From assembly GCF_014836555.1 (NCBI RefSeq), contig NZ_JACSQQ010000013.1, forward strand, positions 1-40,966: a stretch of DNA of 40,966 nt. Reading direction: 5' to 3'. The position numbers were made by a program, and so were the translations under genes. Under the pieces are notes generated by a model that was given only the letters and a program-made list of their open reading frames with translations, made no database searches and was not told the origin of the DNA. The DNA comes from Oerskovia rustica. GTDB taxonomy: Bacteria > Actinomycetota > Actinomycetes > Actinomycetales > Cellulomonadaceae. Positions 7,190 through 16,800 of the stretch are shown piece by piece. Numbering within the stretch: the first letter of the stretch is position 1; every line of letters begins with the position of its first letter.

Positions 7190-7624
7190 ACGACACAGGA
7201 GAACCCCCCGGGCGAGCGGCTCAGCCGCGCGTTCCAGCACCGGCTGAACGAGCTGTTCGCGACCAGGCAGCGGGCCGGACGCGGCGCGACCAACCGCGAG
7301 GTCGCGACCTGGATGACCGAGCACGGCTACGCCGTGAAGGAGGCCTACCTGAGCGCGCTGCGCGGCGGCCACCGCACCTCTCCCTCGCTGCGCATCATCG
7401 AGGGTCTCGCGGCGTACTTCGGCGTCGAGCCCAAGGACCTCCTCGACACGGGCGAGGACCCCAAGAAGGAGCTGCGCCTCGCCCTGTCGGACCACGGCGT
7501 CGAGGCCTTCGCGATGCGCGCCGAGGGGCTCTCGGCGGAGAACGTCCGTGCGGTGACCCAGCTCCTCGACCAGATGCGCCGCATGCAGTCGCTCCCTGCC
7601 GTCGAGACCGACGACGAACCGTGA
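7187..7624 (+). CDS. XRE-family helix-turn-helix regulator, EspR-like
   Basis: 145 aa. The N-terminal segment FQHRLNELFATRQRAGRGA leads into an HTH core at about 36-88 (TNREVATWMTEHGY, AYLSALRGGHRTSPS, AAYFGVEPKDLLD). This resembles the DNA-binding half of mycobacterial EspR-type regulators, in which a winged N-terminal segment precedes the Cro/C1-like HTH. The C-terminal 55 residues are helical and probably dimerise the protein. The frame is open from 6980, but codons before GTG 7187 look non-coding and homology begins after it. Its TGA overlaps the GTG of the next gene (GTGA, 7621-7624), so it is translationally coupled to an ImmA/IrrE protease. By analogy with ImmR/ImmA and DdrO/IrrE, it is the likely substrate of that protease. 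Confidence 0.82.
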   Translation: MTTQENPPGERLSRAFQHRLNELFATRQRAGRGATNREVATWMTEHGYAVKEAYLSALRGGHRTSPSLRIIEGLAAYFGVEPKDLLDTGEDPKKELRLALSDHGVEAFAMRAEGLSAENVRAVTQLLDQMRRMQSLPAVETDDEP

Positions 7625-8037
7625 CCGAGCATCGCGCCTGGCTGACCTCCGCCGGCCTCGACCGCGCGCGCAGCATCGACGAGGCGCGCGGGATCGTCGC
7701 GACCCGTCGCGGGCGCCCGGTCGACGTCGTCGACGGCCCCCTCGGCGAAGGGGTCTCCGGGATGTGGCTCAGCCTGCCGGACGGCGAGAAGGTCATCGTC
7801 AGCTCCGAGGCCGCGCTCTCCCCGCGCCACCGGCAGCACATCATCGCCCACGAGCTCGTCCACATCCTCGACGCGTGCGACGATCCCACGGCTCCTCCCC
7901 CGGGCCCGCAGCGACGCAACCGCTACGAGGACCCGGTCGAGCACCGTGCCGAGTCCCTCGCGAGCGAGCTCATGATGTCGATCGAGGCGACGGGCGGTGT
8001 CGCCCACCGGTTGGCAGGCATGGAGCGCTACCGGTGA
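7621..8037 (+). CDS. ImmA/IrrE-family zinc metallopeptidase
   Basis: 138 aa. The zinc-protease core is HIIAHELVHIL: the HExxH ligands are at about 77-81. The third ligand region, VEHRAESLASELMM, supplies Glu at about 111, as expected for ImmA/IrrE gluzincin-like proteins. Family members cleave a partner XRE repressor to switch on stress, mobile-element or DNA-damage genes. The start is the GTG overlapping the XRE stop codon. Its own stop overlaps the next gene's GTG (8034-8037), so the three genes are one translational unit. It lacks the sensor (GAF-like) domain of Deinococcus IrrE and is close to the minimal ImmA length. How its activity is triggered is unknown; the membrane partner downstream is a candidate. 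Confidence 0.85.
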   Translation: MTEHRAWLTSAGLDRARSIDEARGIVATRRGRPVDVVDGPLGEGVSGMWLSLPDGEKVIVSSEAALSPRHRQHIIAHELVHILDACDDPTAPPPGPQRRNRYEDPVEHRAESLASELMMSIEATGGVAHRLAGMERYR

Positions 8038-9170
8038 CCTACCTCGCCTTCCTGCTCTTCGCCGGGGCAGCGGGGTGGACCGCGCTGCGGCACCGTTCAC
8101 ACCTCGACGGCGACCGTGCGCTCACCTGGGGTCTCGGCCTCGTGGCCGCGGCCTCCGCGCTGCGGATCGACACCGTCGAGTCCTTCCTGCTGACGTCCGC
8201 CCCGGCCGGGCTCCACGAGCTCGCGAAGCACTCGCTGCTCGTCGCGGGCTGCCTGTGCATCGCGGCCTGGGTCCAGGGGACCCAGGGGCGACGTCCTCGT
8301 CCCCGGTACGTCGTGGCGGGCGTGGTCGGCGTCGTGAGCGTGCTCGTCGTGGTCTTCGTCCTCAACGGGCCGTGGGAGCGACGGGACTTCGACTTCCAGA
8401 CCGCCGGCAAGCCGTGGATGGCCCTCTACTGGGCCGCCTACTACGGCGCCTTCCTGTGGGCGACGGCGACGTTCGGCGTCTCCACCCTGCGCTCGCGCGG
8501 CGAGCGACCGCGCGGCGGCAGATGGGGCATGGACCTGGCGGCGGCCGGAGCGTTCGTCGGCGTCCTGTGGGCGCTGCTCAGCGCCGTCAACATCGTCCTG
8601 CAGGAACCGGAGGCCGTCGGGCAGTTCCGCCTCCTCGGCGTCCGCACGCGGTACCTCATCGCGACGTCGAGCGTCCTGCTCACGGTCGGGATCATGGGAC
8701 ACCTCCTCTCCGCGGCCCGCACCCGCAGGCGTCGGCACGCCGACCTCGGCGCCCTGCACTCCCACCTCGTGGACGCCGTCGCCGAGTCCCGGCTGCCCGC
8801 CGTCCGGCCCGAGGTCGCGGAGTACCACCGCACCATCGAGATCATGGACGCCCTGGCGACCCTCGCCCGCTACTCCGACCCACAGGACGCGGCGCAGGTC
8901 CGCGCCCTCGTCGGCGACGCGCCCGCACCCGTGCTGCGCGCCCTCCAGATCGACCTCGCCGCGACCCGGAGAGGGATGGACGAGCGCCCAGCGGTCCCGG
9001 CCGACTGGGGCGACTGGGTCAGTGACGACCAGGCCCTGCGCGACCTCGGGCGGGCGTTCCGCGAGCAGACGGGCGAGCGGCGCGCGAGCGTCCTCGTGTC
9101 CGTCCTCGGGTACGACGGCCACGAGGGCTCGCACCTCCCGCCGGGCAGCGAGCGCGACGACCACCACTGA
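8034..9170 (+). CDS. MAB_1171c-like multi-pass membrane protein
   Basis: 378 aa. The first 225 residues contain about seven hydrophobic segments, including TYLAFLLFAGAAGW, WGLGLVAAASAL, YVVAGVVGVVSVLVVVFVL, MALYWAAYYGAFLWATATF, LAAAGAFVGVLWALLSAVN and TSSVLLTVGIMGHLL. A basic stretch (ARTRRRRH) follows, then a soluble C-terminal domain of about 145 aa with an EYHRTIEIMDALATLARY helix. This layout fits the actinobacterial MAB_1171c family of putative transporters, which I recall occurring beside XRE regulators and ImmA-like proteases. No transport function has been shown to my knowledge, and a signal-transducing role is equally possible. The GTG start overlaps the protease stop. Confidence 0.7.
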   Translation: MTYLAFLLFAGAAGWTALRHRSHLDGDRALTWGLGLVAAASALRIDTVESFLLTSAPAGLHELAKHSLLVAGCLCIAAWVQGTQGRRPRPRYVVAGVVGVVSVLVVVFVLNGPWERRDFDFQTAGKPWMALYWAAYYGAFLWATATFGVSTLRSRGERPRGGRWGMDLAAAGAFVGVLWALLSAVNIVLQEPEAVGQFRLLGVRTRYLIATSSVLLTVGIMGHLLSAARTRRRRHADLGALHSHLVDAVAESRLPAVRPEVAEYHRTIEIMDALATLARYSDPQDAAQVRALVGDAPAPVLRALQIDLAATRRGMDERPAVPADWGDWVSDDQALRDLGRAFREQTGERRASVLVSVLGYDGHEGSHLPPGSERDDHH

Positions 9171-9200
9171 CCGCGACCGCACCCTGCCGCTCGGAGAACC

Positions 9201-9836
9201 ATGGCCCACCCCGTCCCCACCGCACCGCCGGCCGAGGCGACCCCTGGCACGACGGCGCCCCACCCCCGGTGGGCCGTCCTCGTGACCGAGGTGCTCGCCC
9301 CCGGCTACACGGTCGCCGCGCTCGTGCTCGCGACCGCCCTGTACGCCTCCCCCGGCATGTCGGGCCTCGGCCACGTCGCCCTCGCCGTGCTCCTGTGCGG
9401 TGGGCTGCCCTACCTGTTCGTGCACGGGCTCGCCCGCCTGCGGGTGCTCGAGTCCCGGCACGTGCGTCCTCGCGCGCAGCGCATGATCGTCTTCGCGGGA
9501 CTCGTCCTCATCGAGGTCACGGCGATCGTCGCCCTGCACCTCACGGGTGCTCCGCCGCTGCTGCCCCAGCTCCTCACGGCCTACCTCTCGGGGATCGTCG
9601 CCCTCGCCCTCGTAACCCCGGTCGTGCGTGCGTCGGTGCACACGGGCGTCTTCTCGGTCGCGGCAGGCGTCGCGACCACGCTGTCGTGGTGGCTCGCGGC
9701 CGGTCTGCTGGTCGTCGCCGTGGTCGTGGGCCTCGCCCGGCTCGGGGTGCGCGACCACACGCGCACGGAGGTCGTCACGGGCCTCGTGCTCGGTGCGGTC
9801 GTGGGCGCGGTCGCGGCAGCCGTGCTCGTCGGCTGA
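9201..9836 (+). CDS. PAP2-like phosphatase-fold membrane protein, degenerate active site
   Basis: 211 aa with about six hydrophobic helices. The layout matches PAP2/lipid phosphate phosphatases, with altered motifs. SRHVRPRAQR (about 85-94) replaces motif 1. SVH at 145-147 stands where PSGH is expected. ARLGVRDHTRTE (179-190) keeps the Arg-x5-His spacing of motif 3 but ends in Glu, not Asp. The His residues are kept, so weak or altered phosphatase activity on membrane lipids is possible. ATG at 9201 has GGAG 4 nt upstream. It lies 30 bp after the MAB_1171c-like gene on the same strand and is probably the fourth gene of that operon. The PAP2 assignment rests on pattern, not on a database match. 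Confidence 0.62.
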   Translation: MAHPVPTAPPAEATPGTTAPHPRWAVLVTEVLAPGYTVAALVLATALYASPGMSGLGHVALAVLLCGGLPYLFVHGLARLRVLESRHVRPRAQRMIVFAGLVLIEVTAIVALHLTGAPPLLPQLLTAYLSGIVALALVTPVVRASVHTGVFSVAAGVATTLSWWLAAGLLVVAVVVGLARLGVRDHTRTEVVTGLVLGAVVGAVAAAVLVG

Positions 9837-9908
9837 CGACCGGCCCGCCGTCCGCGCCCGGGCGAGCGGCGCCGTCGGGCACGAGCGCTGCACGACTCCG
9901 AAGAATGC

Positions 9909-9937
9909 TTGACGGCTCGGCCCCCAGAGGTGATCCT
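9909..9937 (+). promoter_or_regulatory. Candidate promoter of the lysE-like gene
   Basis: TTGACG (9909-9914), 17-nt spacing, then GATCCT (9932-9937). The -35 matches the consensus at five of six positions; the -10 is weaker. It is the best sigma-A-like match in the 202-bp gap and would leave an untranslated leader of about 95 nt. Confidence 0.4.
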
Positions 9938-10038
9938 CGATCCATGCCGACGACACCCGCTCCCCGCCCGCTCGCCGCTCCAGCGCGACCTGCCGGCCGA
10001 CAGCAGGGCCTCCCGACCCGGCGACCTCACCCGGACCG

Positions 10039-10668
10039 ATGACGGCCGCGCTCGTCGCGGGCCTCGTCGCCGGGTACGCGATCGCGATCCCCGTCGGCGC
10101 CATCGCGGTCTACCTCGTGACGCTCACCGCGCGCACGCGTTTCACCGTGGGCGCCGCGGCGGGCCTGGGCACCGCGACCGCGGACGGCATCTACGCGACG
10201 GTCGCCGTGGTGGCGGGTGCGGTCGTCGCGCCGTTCGTCGCGTCGATCCGCACCCCGCTCACGTGGGCGTCGGTCGCTGTCCTGGTGTTCCTCGCGTGGC
10301 GCACGTGCCGTCCGGCTCTCCAGCGCGTCGTGCCCGACGGCGCCACGCCCCGCCCGGCGACGAGCGACACCACTCCCGTGCGCGCCTACGCGACGCTCCT
10401 CGGGCTGACCCTGGTCAACCCCGCGACCGTCGTCTACTTCGCCGTGCTCGTCGCGGGCGGGGCGCTCAGCCCCGACGCCACCGGGCCCGAGCGTGCCGTG
10501 TTCGTCGCCGCGGCGTTCCTCGCGTCCGCGAGCTGGCAGCTGGTCGTCGCGGGCGGTGGCGCGGTGCTCGGACGGGCCCTGACCAACGACACCGGTCAGC
10601 GGGTCACCGCGGCCGTCGGCGGGCTCGTGATCCTCGGCCTCGCGGCGCACCTGGCGCTCGGGGCCTGA
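10039..10668 (+). CDS. LysE-family amino-acid exporter
   Basis: 209-aa inner-membrane protein with the LysE/RhtB fold. The N-terminal helix carries the family's Pro-Gly segment (YAIAIPVGAIAVYLV), followed by ARTRFTVGAAAGLGTATAD, which matches the conserved loop after helix 1. The second half begins with the LVNPATVVYF segment, typical of this family (family consensus NPKA). Six hydrophobic segments are visible. Family members export basic or neutral amino acids or homoserine lactones. The substrate here is unknown, and no LysG-like regulator is adjacent. The ATG has only a weak GGA Shine-Dalgarno. A separate promoter candidate suggests it is not part of the XRE-ImmA operon. It is convergent with pyk. 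Confidence 0.85.
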   Translation: MTAALVAGLVAGYAIAIPVGAIAVYLVTLTARTRFTVGAAAGLGTATADGIYATVAVVAGAVVAPFVASIRTPLTWASVAVLVFLAWRTCRPALQRVVPDGATPRPATSDTTPVRAYATLLGLTLVNPATVVYFAVLVAGGALSPDATGPERAVFVAAAFLASASWQLVVAGGGAVLGRALTNDTGQRVTAAVGGLVILGLAAHLALGA

Positions 10669-10800
10669 CGGCACCCGGACGTCAGGGCGCGACGGTTCGC
10701 ACCGGGCGTACCGCTCGACCGCCGACCGGAAGACGTCCGCCGCGCGCTCCCGCGCCTCCGTGCGGTCCACCGCTCGGGGTGAGCACCGCCGTCGGGCCGG

Positions 10801-10861
10801 GACGACGAAGCCCCGGTGGCCGGTCGCGCGAGGAGCGCGTCCGGCCGCCGGGGCCGTCGTC
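10801..10861. terminator. Bidirectional terminator between lysE-like and pyk
   Basis: GCCCCGGTGGCCGG (10810-10823) pairs with CCGGCCGCCGGGGC (10841-10854) over 14 bp with one G-T pair. Flanking GACGAC / GTCGTC can extend the stem, and the loop holds a small CGCGC / GCGCG hairpin. It sits between convergent genes, 19 nt from the pyk stop codon, and can serve both strands. Confidence 0.75.
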
Positions 10862-10880
10862 GATCAGGGGTCAGCGCGGA

Positions 10881-12305
10881 TCAGACGTCCGTGCTGTCAC
10901 CGATCCGGTGCACGAGGATCGAGTTCGTCGTGCCCGGCTGGCCCACGGGCGCACCGGAGACGACGACCACGAGGTCGCCCACCTCGGCGAGACCGTTGGC
11001 CTGCAGGGTCGTGTCGACCTGGCCGACCATGGCGTCGGTGTTCTGGACCTCCGGCACCTGGTAGGTCTGCGTGCCCCACGAGAGCGACAGCACGTTGCGC
11101 ACGTGCTCACGCGGCGTGAAGGCCAGCAGCGGGATCGACGAACGCAGACGCGACATGCGGCGCGCCGAGTCGCCCGACTGCGTGAACGTCGCGAGGTACT
11201 TCGCGCCGAGGATCTCACCGATCTCCGCAGCGGCACGCGTGATCGCGCCACCGCGGGTGTGCGGCGTCGAGCCGAGCGGAGCCATACGCTCGCGGCCGGC
11301 CTCCTCCGTCGCCTCGATGATGCGGGCCATCGTCTCGACCGTGAGGATCGGGAACTCGCCGACGCTCGTCTCGCCCGAGAGCATGACGGCGTCCGCCCCG
11401 TCCAGGACGGCGTTCGCGCAGTCCGACGCCTCGGCGCGCGTGGGGCGCGGCGAGTTCGTCATGGACTCGAGCACCTGCGTCGCCACGATGACCGGCTTCG
11501 CGTTGCGGCGAGCCATCTCCACGATGCGCTTCTGCACGAGCGGGACCTGCTCGAGCGGGAGCTCGACCGCGAGGTCACCACGCGCGACCATGACACCGTC
11601 GAACGCGTCGACGATCTCGGCGAGGTTCTCGACGGCCTGCGGCTTCTCGATCTTCGCGACGACGGGGACCGTGCGGCCCTCCTCGTCCATGATCGCCTTG
11701 ACGTCGTCGAAGTCCGCGGCGGAACGCACGAACGACAGCGCGATGATGTCCGCGCCGATGCGCAGCGCCCAGCGCAGGTCGTCGCGGTCCTTGTCGGACA
11801 GCGCCGGCACGGAGACCGCGACGCCCGGGAGGTTCAGACCCTTGTTGTTCGACACAGGGCCTGCGACCTCGACGCGCGTCACGACGCGCGGGCCCTCGAC
11901 GGCCGTGACGCGGACGAGCACCTTGCCGTCGTCGATGAGGATCGGGTCGCCGACGCGAGCGTCGCCCGGCAGACCCTTGTGCGTCGTGGAGACGAGCTCC
12001 TTGGTGCCGACGACGTCCTCGGTCGTGATGGTGAAGACGTCACCCTCGTTGAGCCAGTGCTTCTCGTCGCCGCCGAAGCGGCCCAGGCGGATCTTGGGGC
12101 CCTGCAGGTCGACGAGCACCGCGACCGAACGGCCCGACGCCGCAGCGGCCTCGCGCACGCCGTGGTAGACGGCTGCGTGCTCCTCGGCGCTGCCGTGGCT
12201 GCGGTTGATCCGCGCCACGTCCATCCCGGCGTCGACGAGCGCCCGGAGCTGCTCCTTCGACTCGGTCGCGGGTCCGATGGTGCAAACGATCTTTGCTCTG
12301 CGCAT
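10881..12305 (-). CDS. pyk: Pyruvate kinase
   Basis: 474 aa. It converts phosphoenolpyruvate and ADP to pyruvate and ATP, the last step of glycolysis. It starts MRRAKIVCTIGPA, the standard N-terminus. The active-site Lys is in VAKIEKPQA, the metal/substrate segment is DGVMVARGDLAVELPLE, and the signature VATQVLESM followed by RPTRAEASD is intact. The C-terminal allosteric domain is present, so length is normal. The frame extends upstream to 12380, but ATG 12305 has a GGAG Shine-Dalgarno and matches the conserved start. It is downstream of gltD on the same strand, separated by a strong hairpin, so it is probably transcribed on its own. Confidence 0.97.
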   Translation of the reverse strand: MRRAKIVCTIGPATESKEQLRALVDAGMDVARINRSHGSAEEHAAVYHGVREAAAASGRSVAVLVDLQGPKIRLGRFGGDEKHWLNEGDVFTITTEDVVGTKELVSTTHKGLPGDARVGDPILIDDGKVLVRVTAVEGPRVVTRVEVAGPVSNNKGLNLPGVAVSVPALSDKDRDDLRWALRIGADIIALSFVRSAADFDDVKAIMDEEGRTVPVVAKIEKPQAVENLAEIVDAFDGVMVARGDLAVELPLEQVPLVQKRIVEMARRNAKPVIVATQVLESMTNSPRPTRAEASDCANAVLDGADAVMLSGETSVGEFPILTVETMARIIEATEEAGRERMAPLGSTPHTRGGAITRAAAEIGEILGAKYLATFTQSGDSARRMSRLRSSIPLLAFTPREHVRNVLSLSWGTQTYQVPEVQNTDAMVGQVDTTLQANGLAEVGDLVVVVSGAPVGQPGTTNSILVHRIGDSTDV

Positions 12306-12330
12306 TTCTCCAGCCTCGTTGTTCCTTCGT

Positions 12331-12347
12331 GTCCGGCGGAACCGGAC
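12331..12347 (-). other. Small hairpin in the pyk leader
   Basis: GTCCGG / CCGGAC form a 6-bp stem with a 5-nt loop about 25 nt upstream of the pyk start. It may be a leader structure. No regulatory role can be inferred. Confidence 0.3.
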
Positions 12348-12379
12348 CGCTTCGGGCCCCTGCCTGGGCCCCGTCTCCA

Positions 12380-12405
12380 CCCCGACGTCCGGTCGGACGT
12401 CGGGG
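12380..12405 (-). terminator. Terminator of the gltBD operon
   Basis: A perfect 11-bp stem, CCCCGACGTCC / GGACGTCGGGG, with a GGTC loop begins 18 nt after the gltD stop codon. No T-tract follows. It separates gltBD from pyk. Confidence 0.8.
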
Positions 12406-12422
12406 CGCGTCTCACACTCCTG

Positions 12423-13889
12423 TCATGCTCTCAGCGACACGGTCGACGCGCGCACCGGAGCGGGCAGCTCGCTGCTGCCCTGCAGGTACGCGTCGACCGA
12501 CGCCGCCGCGGCACGACCCTCGGCGATCGCCCACACGATGAGCGACTGGCCCCGGCCCGCGTCGCCCGCGACGAAGACCCCGGGCACCGTGGCCGCGAAG
12601 TCGTCCCCGCGCGCCACGAGCCCGCGCGTCGTCAGCCCGATGTCGGACTGGGTCGAGAGCGTGTCCGTCTCGGGTCCCGTGAAGCCCATGGCCACGAGCA
12701 CGAGATCGGCAGGGATCTCCTTCTCGGTGCCGGCCTTCGGGACGCGTCGCCCGTCCGGGAGGTACTCGGTCTCGGCGACGAGCAGTGCTCGCACCCGACC
12801 GTCCTCGCCCGCGAGGAACTCGACGGTCGAGGCCAGGTAGGCCCGCTCACCGCCCTCCTCGTGCGAGGTCGAGACCTCGAACAGGATCGGGTCGGTCGGC
12901 CAGGGCTGGCCCGCGGCCCGCTCACGCGGCGGCTGCTTGCCGATCGCGAGCGTCGTGACGCTCGCGGCACCCTGCCGGAGCGAGGTGCCCAGGCAGTCCG
13001 AGCCCGTGTCGCCGCCGCCGATGATGATCACGTTCTTGCCCGTCGCGACGATCTGGTCCTCGACGGTCCCGCCCGCGACCACGGTGTTCGCCTGGTGCAG
13101 GAACTCCATGGCGAAGTGCACGCCGTCGAGGTCGCTGCCCGGCACCTGGAGCGCACGCGGGATCGTCGCGCCCGTCGCGAGCACGACGGCGTCGAACCGG
13201 CGCCGCAGCTCGTCCCAGGTGATGTCCGCACCGATCTCCACGCCCGTGCGGAAGCGCGTGCCCTCGGCCTCCATCTGCGCGAGACGACGCTCGATGTGCG
13301 TCTTCTCGAGCTTGAAGTCCGGGATGCCGAACCGCAGGAGGCCACCGATCGCGGCGTCCCGCTCGTACACGACGACCGTGTGGCCGGCCCGCGTGAGCTG
13401 CTGCGCCGCAGCGAGCCCCGCCGGCCCCGACCCGACGACCGCGACCGTCGAGCCCGTGAGCCTCTGCGGCACGTGCGGCGTGACGAAGCCCCGCGCGAAC
13501 GCCTCGTCGATGATCGAGACCTCGACGTTCTTGATCGTCACGGCAGGCTGGTTGATGCCCAGCACGCAGCTCGACTCGCACGGCGCCGGGCACACCCGCC
13601 CCGTGAACTCCGGGAAGTTGTTCGTCTCGTGCAGCCGCTCGCTGGCCTCGGCCCACTGGTCGCGCCAGACGAGGTCGTTCCACTCGGGGATGAGGTTCCC
13701 GAGCGGGCAGCCCTGGTGGCAGAACGGGATGCCGCAGTCCATGCAACGGCCGGCCTGCTCCTTGAGGAACGGCTGCCCCTCGACACGGTGCTCGTGGACG
13801 TCGCGCCAGTCACGCAGACGGACCTCGACAGGGCGGTTGGGCGGGAGCTCACGCTCCCGCACCTTCAGGAATCCGCGGGGATCAGCCAC
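12423..13889 (-). CDS. gltD: Glutamate synthase (NADPH) small subunit
   Basis: 488 aa. It takes electrons from NAD(P)H through FAD and two 4Fe-4S clusters to the GltB subunit, for glutamate synthesis from glutamine and 2-oxoglutarate. The N-terminal cluster domain shows [19 protein letters not shown] and [15 protein letters not shown]. Two dinucleotide folds follow: [20 protein letters not shown] (FAD) and [12 protein letters not shown] (NADPH). The C-terminal FAD segment is [18 protein letters not shown]. It starts at GTG 13889 with a GGAGGTGG Shine-Dalgarno and overlaps the gltB 3' end by 8 nt, so translation is probably coupled at the 1:1 ratio of the complex. Confidence 0.97.
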   Translation of the reverse strand: MADPRGFLKVRERELPPNRPVEVRLRDWRDVHEHRVEGQPFLKEQAGRCMDCGIPFCHQGCPLGNLIPEWNDLVWRDQWAEASERLHETNNFPEFTGRVCPAPCESSCVLGINQPAVTIKNVEVSIIDEAFARGFVTPHVPQRLTGSTVAVVGSGPAGLAAAQQLTRAGHTVVVYERDAAIGGLLRFGIPDFKLEKTHIERRLAQMEAEGTRFRTGVEIGADITWDELRRRFDAVVLATGATIPRALQVPGSDLDGVHFAMEFLHQANTVVAGGTVEDQIVATGKNVIIIGGGDTGSDCLGTSLRQGAASVTTLAIGKQPPRERAAGQPWPTDPILFEVSTSHEEGGERAYLASTVEFLAGEDGRVRALLVAETEYLPDGRRVPKAGTEKEIPADLVLVAMGFTGPETDTLSTQSDIGLTTRGLVARGDDFAATVPGVFVAGDAGRGQSLIVWAIAEGRAAAASVDAYLQGSSELPAPVRASTVSLRA

Positions 13890-16800
13890 GGGCCACCTCC
13901 AAGATCTGGTCCCACACGCCGGGGGCGGCAGGATCGAGACCGTCGAGCTCCGCCTGGGCGAGCGCCTTGCGCACGCGGGCGAACTCGGCCGGCAGGATGC
14001 GCGTGAAGCGAGCGCGCGCCGCGTCGAAGTCCTCGAGCAGCTCGGCCGCGACGGTCGAGCCCGTCTCCTCGAGATGCGTCCGGACCAGGCCCTCGACGAG
14101 CGCGGCGTCCGCGTCGTCGAGCGTGTCGAGCAGCAGCTCGCCCGAGGACACGCCGGTCGTGTTCATCGCCTGCGGGCGCAGGTCGAGCACGTAGGCCGTA
14201 CCTCCCGACATGCCCGCACCGAGGTTGCGTCCCGTCGGTCCGAGGATCACGACGGACCCGCCGGTCATGTACTCGAGGCCGTGGTCGCCCACGCCCTCCA
14301 CGACGAGCGTGGCGCCCGAGTTGCGGACCGCGAAGCGCTCGCCCACCAGGCCGCGCAGGAAGATCTGCCCGGACGTGGCGCCGTAGCCGATGACGTTGCC
14401 CGCGACGACGTTGCTCGACCCCGTGAGGACCGCGGCACGGTCAGGACGGACGATGATGCGTCCGCCCGACAGGCCCTTGCCGACGTAGTCGTTCGCGTCG
14501 CCGAACAGGCGCAGCGTGATGCCTCGCGGGAGGAACGCGCCCATCGACTGACCGGCCGACCCCGTGAGGGAGACGTCGATCGTGTCGTCGGCCAGGCCCT
14601 CGCCGCGGTACCGCTTGGTCACCTCGTGACCGAGCATCGTGCCCACGGTGCGGTTGACGTTGCGGATCGGCAGGGCGATCCGCACGGGCTCACGGTTCTC
14701 GAGCGCGTCGGTCGCCAGCGCGATCAGCTGGTTGTCGAGCGCGCGGTCGAGCCCGTGGTCCTGCGTCGTCGTGTTGCGCAGCGACGACCCCTCGACGGGC
14801 TGCGGCTTCTCGAGCACGGGCCCGAGGTCGAGACCCTGAGCCTTCCAGTGCTCGACCGCCTTGCGGGTGTCGAGCGCCTCGACGTGCCCGACGGCCTCCT
14901 CGATCGAACGGAACCCGAGGCGGGCCAGGTGCTCGCGCACCTCCTCCGCGATGAACTCGAAGAAGTTCACGACGAACTCCGGCTTGCCCGTGAACCGGGC
15001 GCGCAGCTCGGGGTTCTGCGTCGCGACGCCGACCGGGCACGTGTCCAGGTGGCACACGCGCATCATGACGCAACCGGAGACGACCATGGGAGCCGTCGCG
15101 AAGCCGAACTCCTCGGCCCCCAGCAGCGCACCGATCACGACGTCGCGCCCGGTCTTCATCTGGCCGTCGACCTGGACCACGATGCGGTCGCGCAGGTTGT
15201 TCAGCACGAGCGTCTGCTGGGTCTCGGCCAGGCCGAGCTCCCACGGGGTGCCCGCGTGCTTGAGCGAGGTCAGCGGGCTCGCGCCCGTGCCGCCGTCGTG
15301 CCCCGAGATGAGGACGACGTCGGCGTGCGCCTTGGACACACCTGTCGCCACGGTGCCCACGCCGAACTCGCTCACGAGCTTGACGTGCACGCGAGCCGAC
15401 GGGTTCGCGTTCTTGGCGTCGTGGATGAGCTGCGCGAGGTCCTCGATCGAGTAGATGTCGTGGTGCGGCGGCGGGGAGATGAGCCCGACCCCCGGCGTCG
15501 AGTGACGCGTCTTGGCGACCCACGGGTACACCTTGTGACCGGGCAGCTGACCGCCCTCGCCGGGCTTGGCGCCCTGGGCGAGCTTGATCTGGATGTCGTC
15601 CGCGTTGGTCAGGTACTCGGACGTGACGCCGAAGCGGCCCGACGCGATCTGCTTGACCTTCGAACGACGCTCCGGGTCGTACAGGCGCTCCGGGTCCTCG
15701 CCGCCCTCACCCGTGTTCGACCGTCCGCCGAGCCGGTTCATCGCGATCGCGAGGGTCTCGTGCGTCTCGGCCGAGATGGAGCCGTAGGACATCGCACCCG
15801 TGTTGAAGCGCTTGACGATCTCGCTGACCGGCTCGACCTCGTCGATCGACAGCGCCGGGCGCTGCCCCTCCTGGAACTCCAGGAGGCCGCGCAGCGTCAT
15901 CAGACGGGTCGACTGGTCGTCGACCCGCTGGGTGTACTGGCGGAAGACGTCGTACCGGCGCTCGCGCGTCGCGTGCTGCAGGCGGAAGACTGTCTCGGGG
16001 TCGAACAGGTGCTCCTCGCCGTCGCGGCGCCACTGGTACTCGCCGCCCGTGGTGAGACGGACGTGCGCCTGGTGGTTGCCCGAGGCCGGGTAGGCCTCGG
16101 CGTGCCGTGCGGCGACCTCTGCCGCGAGGACGTCGAGGCCGATGCCGCCGAGGCGGCTCGTCGTCCCGGCGAAGTAGTCCGCGACGAGCTCGTGCGAGAG
16201 ACCGAGCGCCTCGAAGACCTGCGCCCCGCGGTACGAGGAGATGGTCGAGATGCCCATCTTGCTCATGACCTTCAGGACGCCCTTGCCGAGCGCCTTGATG
16301 AGGTTCTTCACGGCCTGCTCGGGGCTGACCGGGACGAAGCCCGACTTGGCGAGGTCCTCGACGGTCTCCATCGCGAGGTACGGGTTGACCGCGGCCGCGC
16401 CGTAGCCGATCAGGAGGGCCACGTGGTGCACCTCGCGGACGTCCCCGGCCTCCACGACGAGCGAGACCTGGGTGCGCGTGTGGCGGCGCAGCAGGTGGTG
16501 GTGCACCGCGCTCGACAGGAGCAGCGACGGGATCGGCGCGAGCTCCTGGTTCGAGTCGCGGTCGGAGAGCACGATGAAGCTCGCACCCTCGGCCACGTGC
16601 TGGTCGACCTCGGCGAAGATCTCCTCGAGGCGGTCCTGGAGAGCCTGGCCACCCCCACCGACGGGGTACAGCCCCTTGACGGTCACGGCCCGGAAGATGC
16701 CCTCGAGGGCCGGGTCACGGTCGACGCGCAGGATCTTCGCGAGCTCGTCGTTGTCGAGCACGGGGAACGGCAGGATCAGCTTGCGGGCGTGCAGCGGGCT

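Noticed and set aside
7187-8037. XRE-ImmA pair as a prophage or ICE control module
   Set aside because: Composition matches the surroundings and there are no integrase, excisionase, relaxase, capsid or attachment sites nearby; the downstream partners are membrane proteins.
9909-14006. Long plus-strand open frame spanning lysE-like, pyk and gltD
   Set aside because: It crosses several real genes in other frames and a terminator hairpin, and the translation is low-complexity Arg/His-rich.
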